Shown one piece after another: positions 11,344 to 23,800 of a stretch of 64,000 nucleotides of DNA. The translations under genes and the position numbers were made by a program. The notes under the pieces were generated by a model, which was not told the DNA's origin, did not search any database, and worked only from the letters and a program-made list of their open reading frames with translations. Every line of letters starts with the position of its first letter. The stretch's first letter is position 1. Origin of the DNA: Piromyces finnis (taxonomy: Eukaryota > Neocallimastigomycota > Neocallimastigomycetes > Neocallimastigales > Neocallimastigaceae); the NCBI GenBank assembly GCA_002104945.1, contig MCFH01000091.1:1-64000 (forward strand), given 5' to 3'.

Positions 11344-13182
11344 TGTAATAATTATTATATATTTAATAATAATTATTATCTACAATATAATAATACAAAT
11401 CGTAATATGTATTATTAAATTGAGAAGTTTCTTAATAGTAAATAAAAATGAATACTTATCTTAAAGAGTTTATTATAAGTGAATTATAATAACAAACACA
11501 AAATATTAAGACTATCTTTAATGTAAATATTTTTTATGAATATAGTTTTTGAAAGGGTTATTTATTATAATTGTCTTAAAATAATAACTCTGGATTCTTT
11601 AGTGGAATTTCAGAGTCCTTATATTTATAATTTTTTGATAATTTAAAGTTTAATAAAGAATTTCTAATCTTAACAAATAATCTTTTTAGGAAAAGACTAG
11701 AAGAAAAACCTAAAAAGATATTCGATTGATAACTAATATATCAATCATCGTAATATTAAGTAAAACCGATTAAAATTCGGAAAAACCTTAATATCCGATT
11801 GTCCTAATATGTATTTATATTTTCTAATTGTTTCTATAAGTTATTCCAAGATACGATACATACACATAAAATACAAACGTAAAATAAAATATATAATGTA
11901 TCTTATAAAATGTAATACAAAAATTATTAATTAAAAAATAAATGAATGTTTACTATTATTTTAAATATATTACTAAATTAAATAAATAAATAATTAATAT
12001 AGTAATTAAATAAATTTTAAATTAAGTAAATGAATAATTAATATCAATATAGATAAATATTTATAGTAATTTAAATGAATGTATGCTAATAGTTTAAATA
12101 AATAATTAATTTAATAATTAAAAAATAATGTTAAGTTTTTGGATTTGGTTATGCGGCCAGGTCAGAATGTTATCAATTATATAGTCAATATGTTTTTAAG
12201 AAATTAAATTTAAATATAAAATAACCCTTTAAACTTCCAAATGAGAAATTAATATTTATTCTTTAGAATAACTTTTTTATAAAATTTTATTTATTTATTA
12301 ATAATAATATAAATGATAATATATTTAATAACTATATAATTAAGATTATAACTATAATCTTTACAAAGAATTAAAATCGAATTCAATTCATTCTATTTTA
12401 TATTCTTTGTTCAGATTATTAAATTGATAAAAATAAAGTATTACATGTAATATGTTAATAATATAATAAGATTGTTTGTTTGTTTGTTTGTTTGTTTGTT
12501 TGTTTTGTCATGACATAAAATAAAATAAACATATGATTAATCATTTAAACACTTGATCCATTAACCTATTTTATAATAATTAAAATTATTTAATTTATAA
12601 ATGTTAACCGTTACACCTAAATGGTTTAGTTCTATTTTTAGTAACAGTCACTATCATTAATTAAATTAATATAATTAGAATTTCTATTGATATCTTTTTA
12701 ATTTTCGTCAAGTCATAAGAAATGTCTATGATCCATACTTGATATCATATTAATTTTAATTTACTTATTAAAATCTTCGAATGATCATATCTTCCTTAAA
12801 TGACCTGTTAGAAGGACCGCGATTGTACCAAAATGTAGCTTTTTCCTTAAGCTTTCTAATAAACCTGGTTTCATAGCCGTAGCACTTACAGCCGTAGCGA
12901 TCGTTTTTGGCGAGTTACACCTTGTTTCGTGTTTGTTTATTTTTGGTTAAGGGTTATAGTGTATTGATATTAGATTTTTTGAAATCATAACCCTTTCACT
13001 GAACCAAAATTTAAAAGGTGACTTTTAAAGGTGTTTTAAAATAATTATTGGATTATTTAATTCTAATTATTATGTTTAATTAATTATAGATATTATCTGA
13101 ATTTGTTTTAAATCCAGTTAATATCTTCACAAATAATTAAATAAGAATTAATTTATACAAAAAATAATTATTAATTCTTACA
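11344..13182 (-). repeat. X1: long LTR-like element
   Basis: Reverse-complement counterpart of X2 (25,860-29,000). It starts TGTAATAATTATTA and ends ATTAATTCTTACA, i.e. TG...CA. Flanks CGGGT (11,339-11,343) and CAGGT (13,183-13,187) look like a 5-bp target duplication with one change. It is 1839 bp with no coding frame and no direct terminal repeats, so it behaves like a very long solo LTR or a non-autonomous LTR element. It lacks both SINEs found in X2, giving an empty-site comparison for them. It sits directly against the solo gypsy-1 LTR. Confidence 0.65.
12471..12505. repeat. TTTG microsatellite
   Basis: A run of TTTG units (GATTGTTTGTTTG...) inside X1. It is not present at the matching place in X2. 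Confidence 0.85.
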
Positions 13183-13187
13183 CAGGT

Positions 13188-13606
13188 TGTAGAAATAATG
13201 AAATTGTCTTAGTGGTTAGTAACTAAGACTTTGGTCCGAATGTCTTAAGTTCGAGACATTTAAATTACTTTCTTTATTTATTTTATTTTAATTTTTTATT
13301 TTGATTTTTTACCAACACGAAATTCTTTGATTGGTTAAGAAATTTAAGTTGTAAAAAATATTTTATATTAAATTTAAAATTTTTATATAAATCCGAGTGA
13401 ATTTTCCTAAATAATTTAAGAAAATTGAGTTTTTATTAATTAATAAATTATTGTTAAACACTAACCTATTAAGTTAGAAATTGTGTGTTTTTAATAATAA
13501 TTTTAAATATTAATAATTAACAGTAATTAAAAGTGTTTATATTTACTAAGTTATTTTAGTAAATTATTATAAATTTCTTTTATTTTTAAGAACACATTTC
13601 TTTACA
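13188..13606 (+). repeat. Solo LTR of the gypsy-1 family
   Basis: A 419-bp sequence starting TGTAGAAATAATG and ending TTTCTTTACA that follows the gypsy-1 LTR (minus-strand reading) throughout: the tRNA-like block with GTTCGAGAC, TATAAATCCGAGTGAATTTTCC, and the GAGTTTTTATTAA start region. It has many substitutions and small indels, so it is far older than the intact copy. No internal region accompanies it. I saw no clear target duplication. Confidence 0.8.
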
Positions 13607-14087
13607 ATTAACATAATTTCTAATACAATATGATGAGTAAACTTATTATATTATATAATGATTGGTTATAAGAATAACTAGTTTTTTTCTTCTATTAATT
13701 CTAATCTAATCTTAATATAATTTTTTGCATTTAATCAAACCCCTGTTATTTAATATAATTCCTTACATAAATGTTAAATTTTAAAGTGGAAATCTATCAG
13801 TAACAAAATTTATATAAAAAGCAATTATCAAATACAAATACCATATATATAATATTATATGCTATTTTATGAACTTAATAGTTATTAAGATATCTTAGGT
13901 TATTATTATAACCCTGCGAGAAATCCTAGTTATTACAATACTAATTATTATTTGAGCTAATAATATATTGCTAATACAAATTAACCTTGATACTTATTCT
14001 AAAGATTAAATCTTCAAGAATTTTGTATACTATTTATATTAATTATTTATAGATAATCTTATTCAATAATAATTATGAATGAAAATT
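13607..14087. other. AT-rich stretch without a gene
   Basis: No coding frame or repeat recognised. It lies directly upstream of an LTR-Y copy and shows no trace of the gag or protease expected for the relic pol that follows. Confidence 0.5.
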
Positions 14088-14701
14088 TGTAAATATATCA
14101 AACGCCACAGCTTTATAACTCTAATGTAGCTTAAGTCTTAGTTATTATTGTTTTAGTTACACAAATTGTATTACAGAAAATGAAAATGAGACATAATTTA
14201 TTTATTAATAATTAAAGTTTAAAACAAAATAAATAATTAATTTATTTTTTATGTTCTACACATAAATTAAATTTCTCAACTTAATATCTTATTTTTAGTA
14301 TTGTTTTTGTACAAATATATAATTAGTATATAATTAAATAAATCAAACTACACTATTTAATGATTAATATATATAAATAATACATAGGCATACATTCAAA
14401 TCGTGTAGTACTTGATTTGAATTGCCTATTTAGTTTTACTAAAATAGTTATAGTTAAGATTTTAGTGGAATTTTTAAATAATAATATATTTTAAATAAAT
14501 AGTTATAATATAAATTAAATGTATTTAGGAAAAATATAAATAGAAGATATTTTCATCATTCAATCGATATAATTTTTATTAAAAATACTATTATAATAAG
14601 ATATATTTTTATAAAAACAATTTTTTTACTTCTATTTAAAATTTTGGTGTTATTGTAATAGAATGGATATCCTAATCTATTCTTTTAGTGTTTGATTTAT
14701 A
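14088..14701 (+). repeat. LTR-Y copy upstream of the gypsy relic
   Basis: About 614 bp, starting TGTAAATATATCAAACGCC and matching 18,201-18,818 throughout. It holds the variant hairpin ATTCAAATC (14,394-14,402) / GATTTGAAT (14,414-14,422). Its 3' end is diverged, so the exact boundary with the pol fragment is uncertain by a few bases. Since the following pol lacks gag and protease, this may be an insertion into the relic rather than its own 5' LTR. Confidence 0.65.
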
Positions 14702-16530
14702 ATTTAGAATTTATTAAAGTATTTAATGAAAAAAATTATGAAGTATTGCCTCCTTATAGACATTATGATTGGGAAATCAAACTTAAGAATGATTCAACTT
14801 TATTTAATGGACCACTGTATCCATTAACTGAAATTGAAAGGGAGGAACTTAAAAAAAAATATATGATAATTTAAATAAAAGTTTTATTAGGAAATCATCG
14901 TCTTCCGCTTGTGCAGCAATTTTGTTTGTTAAGAAAAAAGATGACTAATTAAGACTTTGTATTAATTATAAAAGGTTAAATGACATCACTATTTGTAATT
15001 CATATCCCTTACCTTTAATTAGTACCTTCTGAAAAGAATGAAAAATGCTAAGATTTTTACTAAATTAGATCTTAAATCTGCTTATAACCTTGTTCGAATT
15101 AAGGAAGATGATGAATACAAAACGGCCTTCCGTTCTAGATTTGATCATCTTGAATATCTGGTTATTCCTTTTGTATTAAAAAATGTACCTGCAACCTTTC
15201 AACACTTCATTAACGATATTATTGGTAATTATTTAGATGATTTTGTTATCTCATATATTGATGATATTCCTATTTATTCTAATAATAATTATCGAAGAAT
15301 ATCATGAATATGTTAAAAGATACTTAATAAACAACTTGAAAATAATCTTTATGTTAAATTAGAAAAATGTGGGTTTGACGTTGAGAAAACCGTTTTTTCT
15401 TGGTTATCTCATTTCAAAAGATGGTTTGCAAATGGACGAGAATAAAGTTAAAGCAATTTCCGATTGGCCAGTTCCCAAGAATGTTAAAGAGGTTCAGCCT
15501 TTTATTGGTTTATGCAACTATTACAGAATTTTTATTAAAGAGTTTGCTAAAATTGCAAACCCCTCCATAAACTTACTAGAAAAAATGTTGTTTTTAATTG
15601 GGTAAATGAAGATAAGGATTGATATTTATTTTATTAAAAATTTTGTTCACGTCAGCGTTTATTCTGAAACATACAAATAGTAATAAACAATTTATTGTAG
15701 ATATTGATGCTAGCAATTATGCTGTTGGTGCTATTCTCTTTCAAGAGTTAGACGGCAAATTACATCCCATTGCATTTCTTTCTAAGTGTTTGACGAGTTG
15801 TCAAAGAAACTATCCTATATATGATAAAGACTATTAGCTATCATAGTTGCTCATGAAGAATGGCATCACTATTTATATATTTATAGTGTACACGCCTTCA
15901 GTTCATAATTTATACTGATCACAAGAACTTAACATTTCCTAATAAACATGATATGTTATCTCAAAGACAAATTAGATGAAATTTGTTCTTATCCAAATTT
16001 GACTTTAAACTCATCTATAGAGCTGGAAAGAAATCTGGTAAGCCTGATATCCTGTCTCGTAGAAGTGATCATTTGGTGAATATGTTTAATTCTGATGTTT
16101 CTTGTATTACTATTCCACTTCATCATAGTGATAATAAACCGTTAATCGGTTCTATTTTATTAGAACTCAAAAATGACGATTTGTATAATTCTATCGTTCA
16201 ATTTAAAATGAATGGTTCTACAAGTAATGCTACTATTAAAAATATTGATAAAATTATTATTGATGATGAAGGATTTCTATTATTTAATAATTTTATTTAT
16301 GTTCCAAAATCTCTTAAGATTAGAGTTTTGGAACTCTATCACGATTCCGTCGCTATTGGCCATTTCGGCATTAAGAAAATTGCCGAACTTATTTCAAGAA
16401 ACTTTTGGTGGCCAAGATTTCATTTAGATGTCAAATCTTTTATTAAATCTTGCGTGACTTGTTGCAAATCCAAAGTCCCCAGACATAAGCCTTATGTATT
16501 ATTATCCCCTTTGGACATTCCTAGTATAAA
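14702..16530 (+). pseudogene. Relic gypsy pol: RT, RNase H, integrase N-terminus
   Basis: Decayed coding region in several frames with stops and frameshifts. It opens with a segment corresponding to the region before RT (contexts LPPYRHYD, IKLKNDSTLFNG). The RT core follows at 15,038-15,307 with [11 protein letters not shown] and YIDDIPIY, then the RT thumb (15,369-15,605), RNase H (15,619-15,837, FIVDIDASNYAVGAIL), RNase H end and linker with a diverged LSRR motif, and the integrase zinc region (GHFGIKK ... CVTCCKSK). Gag and protease are missing. It is related to but distinct from gypsy-1 and gypsy-2 and cannot be functional. Confidence 0.85.
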
Positions 16531-17245
16531 GATATAAGATATATCTTTAAATTATTTAATAATTAATTAATAATTGTTAAATAAAAAATCTTGATATTTT
16601 AACGGAAATTATTCATAAAATTTATTCAATAAATTTCATGAAATAATTAAATAATAATTAATTTTAAAATATCAAGGTTAAGAAACGAAATTTGGATAAA
16701 TATTTAAATTAATGAATAATTAAATTTAAATATTTTAAATATTCAAATTAAATCTTAAAAAGTTTTTATTTAATTAAAATTAGTTTAATAACTTTAGCGT
16801 ATTTTTAAAATAGATTTTTTTAATAAGAAATATATTATAAATAGTATTATTAATATTAAAATAATATATAAATAATACATGGACTGTATCCAATTTGCAG
16901 TTTTCTCAAATTGAATCAAAAGTGTATTTAATTAGTTTTAGTTTAGTTTTATTATTTTATTATTTATTTAAAGTTGTATTAAATTAGTTTTGTTTATTTT
17001 ATATTAAATATATGTATAATTGAATGAAAGATATATAAAATGAATGTAAATGAAAAAACATATAAATACATGTATTTTTTTCCAAATTTTAAATAAACGT
17101 AGTTGTTATTGACTATTATATAGTTAATAACTTTTAAAAAGAAATATTAATTGAGAATTTTTATTTATTTTATTGTTTAAATTTTTTTATTTTTTGTGTT
17201 TTATTGTAAAAATAATAATCTGTTTTAATATTATTATTTTACACC
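16531..17245. repeat. AT-rich insertion splitting the relic integrase
   Basis: About 715 bp of non-coding DNA between the codons for PLDIP and NRPW, which are adjacent in related integrases. It holds a long imperfect hairpin (perfect arms CTTGATATTTTAA at 16,590-16,602 and TTAAAATATCAAG at 16,664-16,676). Its right end TTTTACA looks like an LTR terminus, but the left end does not start with TG, so family and exact borders are unresolved. Confidence 0.5.
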
Positions 17246-18200
17246 AATAGACCTTGGTCTAATATCTCTATCGACTTCATTGTTGATCTTCCAAAGTCCA
17301 GAGATATAACTACACTTATGGTTGTTGTCGATAAATTTACAAAATTTGCTCACGCCATTCCTTTACGTTGTCTTCCTACTGCTTATATTGCTGCTGATGC
17401 TTTTATTGCTAATGTCCTCCGTCTGCATGGTCTTCCTGATTCCATCATTTCTGATAGTAGCTCGCAATTTAGTTCCGATTTTTGGTCAAGACTTCGTGCC
17501 TTCTAAATATCAATAATTCATTATCGACTGCTAACCATCCGCAGACATATGGTCAAACGGAGAGGGTGAATGGCATATTAGAACAATATTTCCGTTGTTT
17601 TATCAATAAAAAGCAGAATTGGGTTGATCTTATTTCATTTGGTAATATGCATATAATAATACTTTACAACAATCTATAAATCAATTCCCATTCTTTGCCA
17701 ATTATTGTTTTCATCCAAAGTTCAGCTTAGAAATTCCAGCTAATGATAGACCTAGTAGAGCTGAACAAAGAGTAATTGATATGAACGAAAACTTTTGATT
17801 ATTAAAAGAAAACTTAGAAAAAGAAAAAGAAACATATAAGAAATATGCTGATATGAAAAGAATGAGTCCCGGAATTCGAAGTGGAAAAGAAGTTATGGTT
17901 ATTGAAAGATTCGCCTGGAACTAATTTGAAGAAAAAATTAGCACCTCAAATGTTTGGTTCATTTGAAATAATTGAAAAAGTTAGTTCTCCTGCTTTTAAA
18001 TTGAAACTTCCAATGAAAATGAGATTTCATCCAGTCTTTCATGTCTCATTGTTAGGACCATACTTTGAAAACGTATTTAATAATAGGTCTAATAAATATT
18101 AATCTTAACACAGATTTGATTGAAAAGAATTCCAGAAAAAAAATTAGAAGATGAAATCTGTTAACGGTGAAACATTTTTTAAGTTATCGTGGAAAGAATT
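17246..18200 (+). pseudogene. Relic gypsy pol: integrase core to chromodomain
   Basis: Continues the relic after the insertion: integrase core with SIDFIVDLP, IISDSSSQF (the usual R-G after SD replaced by S-S) and NGILEQYFRCF, giving D, D, E positions; then a GPY/F-like stretch (17,881-18,102, MFGSFEIIEKV, FHPVFHVSLL); then the first half of a chromodomain (NGETFFKLSWKEF) just before 18,200. Several frameshifts. The chromodomain is interrupted at 18,200 by an LTR-Y. Confidence 0.8.
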
Positions 18201-18818
18201 TGTAAAGATATCAAACAGAGGTGTTTGATATCTTTAATGTAACTTAAGCCACAAGTATTATTGTTTAAGTTACACAAATTATATTACAGAAAAAGAAAAT
18301 GAGACATAATTTATTTATTAACAATTAAAGTTTAAAACAAAATAAATTATTAGTTTATTTTTAATGTTTAACAAGTAAATTAATATTCTCAATGTAAATC
18401 CCTAGTTTTAGTATTGTTTTTTTATAGAAATAGATAAATAATATATAAATAATAAATGATTAATATATCAATAATACATGGGCACATATTCAAATTAAAT
18501 AGTACTTAATTTGAATTGCCAATTGTATTTTACTAAAAATAATTATAGTTTAAATATTTATTAATAATTAAGATTTTAGTGTAGATTTTAAATAATAATA
18601 TATAAGAAATAAATAGTTATAATATAATATAAATGTATTTAGGAAAAATATAAATAGAAGATATTTTTCAACATTTTATCGATGTAATTGTTATTAATAA
18701 AATTTCTATTATAATAAAAGATATTTTTATAAAAACAATTTTTTTTTCTTATTTAAATTTTAGTGTTATTGTAATAAAATAGATATCCTAATCTATTCTT
18801 CCAGTGTTTAACATTACA
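18201..18818 (+). repeat. LTR-Y solo insertion in a chromodomain
   Basis: 618 bp, TGTAAAGATATC...ACATTACA. The flanks GAATT (18,196-18,200) and GGATT (18,819-18,823) look like a 5-bp duplication with one change. Removing it brings the two chromodomain halves (SWKEF and GFDKYTWISEDH) next to each other. The 5' end forms a perfect 13-bp inverted repeat, AAAGATATCAAAC/GTTTGATATCTTT, seen only in this copy. A second hairpin lies at 18,488-18,516. Confidence 0.75.
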
Positions 18819-19054
18819 GGATTTGACAAATACACCTGGATTTCTGAAGATCATATTCCAGACAATTAATATAAAAGTTCGAAAGAAACTCTAAAAAGTC
18901 AAAACATAAGCCGAATGATTCCTCCATGAAAATTAGAAAGAATAAAGTTGGTAATCTAATTAAGCATAGATACCAACCATTTGTAATTGAGATTCCTTCG
19001 AGAAAGGATTCTTTATAAATTAATCTCGCAAGAGCTCGACTTAAAGAGAGAAAT
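18819..19054 (+). pseudogene. Relic gypsy pol: chromodomain end
   Basis: A short frame GFDKYTWISEDHIPDN followed by a stop is the second half of a chromodomain (compare the W-E-P-E-E-N region of gypsy-1). The bases after it still read in the same frame as hydrophilic residues and then decay. It is the 3' end of the plus-strand relic, cut off by LTR-Y. Confidence 0.65.
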
Positions 19055-19286
19055 TGTAAAGATATCAAACGCCACAGCTTATATCTTAATGTAGCTTAAG
19101 CCTATTATTATTGTTTTAGTTACACGAATTATATTACAGAAAATGAAAATTGGACATAATTTATTTATTAATAATTAAAGTTTAAAACAAAATATATTAA
19201 AATTCTCAATTCAAACCCCTAGTTTTATTATTGTTTTGTAATAGATTAGATATCCTAATCTATTCGGTTTAGTATCTTACTTTACA
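19055..19286 (+). repeat. LTR-Y copy with internal deletion
   Basis: 232 bp with both LTR-Y ends (TGTAAAGATATCAAACGCC ... CTTTACA) but about 380 bp of the middle missing. It keeps a perfect 10-bp inverted repeat AATAGATTAG/CTAATCTATT around ATATC near its 3' end. Other copies keep only parts of this. Confidence 0.65.
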
Positions 19287-20442
19287 TGTGTAAAACTTTG
19301 ACCTCTCAATTATAGATCTATGAAGAAATATTATTTTTTATATTTTTATTTAAGATATCTTTAACTCGTAAATATTGCAAAAATATAAAATTTATATATA
19401 ATTATATTATTAATTTTATTTAATTTATCATTATTCCTTCATGGAATTATTTTAACAATACATGATATATTTATATTCTTAATATTACATTAATAAATTA
19501 TTTTGGAAATGATATATTTAATTCTCTTATTAATATTTTTCTTTCTAGATTTCTTATTTTTACCAAACCTTTATAACCTTAATAATAATAATTGAAATTT
19601 AAAAAGACTCATCAACCTCAGAATTATATTAATTTTTTAATCTTTATCAAATTAAATTCTAATATAATTTAATTCAGATCATGAATTAACTAATAACTTA
19701 ACTTCTGGGATATAATTTATACTTATAAAAAATGCGAAACAAATTAAATTTTTTTTCATTTAAATCTCAAACTTAATGAGTTTTCATTTTAATAATTTCT
19801 GGATTTTTCTCTAATAATACGAAAAACTACTTTAGATTTAATTAAAGTAATATAATTAAAACACTTTCTTTCACTTTTTATCAAATTTTTAATCATTGCT
19901 TGATATATTAATATAATGTTTGAGTTTTCTATCAGTACTAATTCTAAAAATATTAATATAAATTGGATGCTTTGCTTTTTATTACAAAAATAAAACTAAT
20001 TTAACTTATTTCTATAAAACCTAATTTTTCTATTAATGAAGGATATAATCAATCATTTTAGAAATTATAAATTTTAATAATATTATTTAATATTTTACTA
20101 ATTCTTTGAAATTCGATATGTAATCCAAAAGATTTTTAAATTCACTTTGATGAATATTATCTAATTTTTCATAAAACAACAATAGAATAATTAAAACTCC
20201 AATTTTAGTTCTAAGTATATTAACACAATTTATTTATTATGTTTCTTATTAAAATATAAAGTAATTTTTTCTTATTTTAATTAATACTATAATAATGTAT
20301 TTAAAATAATTTAAAATTTAAAAAAAAAATAACTAGGTATATTGCACTCCAGTATAATATCTGTATTTAACTTTCAGTTAGACTTAGAATTGAAGATTAA
20401 ATATTACCTTGATATTAAAGTATGCTCTTCATTAATTATCCT
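19287..20442. other. AT-rich stretch without a gene
   Basis: No open frame or known repeat seen. It ends at the 3' LTR of gypsy-2; the last bases TCCT (20,439-20,442) recur on the far side of gypsy-2. Confidence 0.55.
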
Positions 20443-20877
20443 TGTAATAACGTGAGAGACTCGGGTTAACACAATTTTAATTTACTATTTTTTGTATTAA
20501 TAGTACATTTTATAAATAATTTGATTATTTAATATTATTAATACAAATTAATCTTAATACTAATTCTAAAGACTAAATTTACATGAATTTTATAAATTAT
20601 TTATATTTACTATTTATAAATATTCTTATTTAATAATTATTAATAAACATCATTCATATTGATTGATAACTTCAATTATTTAAATAAAAAAAAAGAAATA
20701 GAAATAGAAAAATATTATGGAATAAATATAGCGATTACAATATTTAATCCATAATATAGAGAACCCGGAGTCGAACATGACAAGTAGGTCAGTGTCCAAC
20801 AACCTGACTGCGAAGCCAGCTTAGGGAACCCTGAAATATAATTTCTTGGAAAAGGTACAAAACCTTTATACGTTACA
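20443..20877 (-). repeat. Gypsy-2 3' LTR
   Basis: 435 bp. On the minus strand: a tRNA-like block with B-box-like GTTCGACTCC near its start, a TATAAAA box, then AGAATTAGTAT (plus 20,557-20,567) 27 nt after that box, the presumed transcript start, and the end ACGTTATTACA. Confidence 0.85.
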
Positions 20878-20888
20878 ATGCCCTCCTT

Positions 20889-23800
20889 CTAATGTCGGAT
20901 TCCAGACGACATTGAATGTTGTTTATCTGGAAACTTTTTGTGGAAAGCTTTCAGTAATACGGGGGCATGTATGTCTTCTGCGTTTTCCCATGAACGATCT
21001 TCAACAGGATATCCTTTCCAATCAACAGGATACTGAAGTACTCCGTTGTTAATTCTAGAATCCGATATTTCGTTTACTTCATACTCTAGTTCATCGTTTA
21101 CTAAAATGGGAGGCGGCTTCTGAATATCTCGGTTTTCAAAGGTATTCTCAATATAGGTCTAGAGATTATATATATAGAAAATGGGGTGTCTTCGGTCTCG
21201 TTTGGATAATTTTAACTTGAAATTTTGATTTTCCAAGCATTCAATAATTTCATATGGTCCCGATTTCCTAGAATCTAATTTCTTCACATTTGTTTTTCCT
21301 TTGGGATAGAGCAACCATACTTTGTCGCCTACATTTAAACTGGGAGGCTCTTGTCTTTTCTTATCAGCATATTCTTTAAACTTTTCTTGAGCTTCTTTTA
21401 TATTTTCCTTTAGTTTATCAATTGTCTTACCAATGTCACATACAACTTTTTCTGCTTCAGGAACTAGGGACGTTATTGGAAGATCAATTAAGAATTCTGG
21501 ATCATACTTTAACTTGGCCTTGAAAGGTGACATTTTAATGGATTCCTGAATAGCATTTTATAGGCAAATTCTGCGAGTGAAATATACGAACTCCAGTCAG
21601 AATGTTTACTGTTAGTGAAACACCTGAGATACTGTTCAATTATACTATTAAGCCTTTCCGTTTGCCCATCAGTCTGTTGGTGATAAGCAGTTGAAAGTTT
21701 GGATTTACAGTGTAGTAGCTTACAAAAATGTTGGAAGAATTTTGAATTGAATTGTCTACCACGATCTGATATAATTTCCTTTGGAATACCATGTAGTCTG
21801 AATACATTATCCAATATAAGTTGTGCAGTTTCTTCATCTGAGGGAAGCTTTCTAAGTGGAATGAAATGACCCATCTTCGATAATCTATCCACCACTGTTA
21901 GGATAGCAGAATAATTGATCGATTTTGGTAGATCTATAATGAAATCAAGAGATATTGAAGACCATTGTTTTCGGGTATTGAGAGTGGTTGAAGAAATCCA
22001 TATGGTTTGTGATTGCTGTTTTTGTTTCTATTACACGTATCACATGAATTTACAAATCTGCGTACGTCCCCCCTCAAGCTCTTCCACCAAAAGTTTCTAC
22101 TAATAAGTTCGAGAGTTTTCTTAATACCGAAATGTCCGGAAGAAGGGAATTATGATGGGATTGAAGAATATCAACACGAAGGACTTCGGGAATGTAAATC
22201 TTAAAGTTGTAAAGAAGAATACCATCCTTGAAAGTGAAAGGAGAATTGGGGAGATTAAGTCTTCTGGAGTTGTTTGTAGAATTGAAGTAAGGATCTGAAG
22301 GTAGGGCTGAACGAATCTTTTCTAATAAAGAGCTATCACTTAGAGAAATAACGGAGGAAATGCTAGTGAAATTAGAAGTGTTAAGAATTGAACGTGAATT
22401 AGAAACTTTATGTTCATAATCAGGTCTACGAGACAAGCAATCAGCTCTATTCTTCGAACCTGGTTTGTATTTAATAACAAAATCAAAACGAGAGAAGAAG
22501 ATACTCCAGCGGATATGACGTTGGGAAAGATGATCTGGTTTACGCTCAAAAAGAAGATTACGATGATCGGAGAAGACAGTGATTTGATGATTGGCACCTT
22601 CAAGATGGTGCCTCCAGGTTTAAAAGGCTTCTTTGATAGCAAGGAGTTCCTTGTCGTAAATTGGGTAATTACATTCGGCGTTGGTTAAAGCTCTCGAGAA
22701 GAAAGAAACAGGGTGAAGAGATCCATCAAATTCTTGAAGAAGGACACTACCGATAGCGAAGTTACTGGAGTCGGATTCAATAATGAAAGGTTTGTTCGGA
22801 TCTGCATGGCAAAGGAGACTGGCGGAAAGAAAAGCATTTTTTAAATTATTGAAAGTTGAGACGGCAGAAGAGTCCATAATAAAAGGAACATTTTTCTTTA
22901 ATAATCGAGTCAAGGGCGCTGCGATTTTTGAAAAATTTTTTTATAAAGCGCTTGTAGTAATTACAGAGACCTATGAATTGTTTGATATGTTTTGTATTTT
23001 GGGGAAGAGGCCAATTAAGAATGGCGTCTACTTTATTCTTTTCCATTGATATACCAGAACCAGAAAGATGGTGACCAACAAAATCAATTTCAGGACATCG
23101 AATTTGCATTTTTCGAGTTTAACATAGAGGTTATTCTTGAGAAGACGTTCGAGAATTAAGCGAACATGCTTATGATGTTCCTCTAATGTATTGGAAAAAA
23201 TGAGAATATCATCAATGTAAGCGAAGGCAAAGTCGTCGAGGAAATCACTTAAAATATCGTTGATGAAATGCTGGAAGGTAGCTGGGGCATTTTTAAGACC
23301 AAACGGCATGACTAAATACTCAAAATGACCAAATCTAGTGTTGAAAGCCGTTTTATATTCATCACCTTCCTTAATACGAACAAGGTTGTATGAGGAACGA
23401 AGGTCGAGCTTAGTGAAGAATTTAGCTCCACTGACTTTTTCAAGAAGATCATTGATTAGCGGAAGGGGATAGAAGTTCCTAATAGTGATATCGTTGAATT
23501 TTCTATAGTCAATGTACATCCGAAACGAATTATCTTTATTTCGAACGAATAAGACAGGGGCACCGGCTGGGGAGATAGACTTCTGAATGAAGTTCTTTTC
23601 TAAATTTTTTTAATATAATCCTTAAGTATCTTTGTTTCCTCCACAGTGAGAAAATAAATTGGGCCGTAAGGGAGAGAAGAGTCGGGTTTTAAATCGATTT
23701 TACATTCGTAAGTTCTTTACGGGGGAAGTTCGTTTGCTGTTTTTCAGAAAAGACGTCCTTAAAGTCAATGTAAAAATCCGGAATAGAGGGTGTTTTTGAA

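Noticed and set aside
11344-13182. X1/X2 as DNA transposon or Helitron
   Set aside because: Ends are TG...CA with 5-bp duplications and only the first few bases are inversely related; no terminal inverted repeats of length, no transposase, no Helitron ends.
20760-20830. A genuine tRNA gene in the gypsy-2 LTR
   Set aside because: B-box-like sequence is clear but the anticodon and acceptor arms do not form a standard cloverleaf, and the sequence is repeated in the other LTR.
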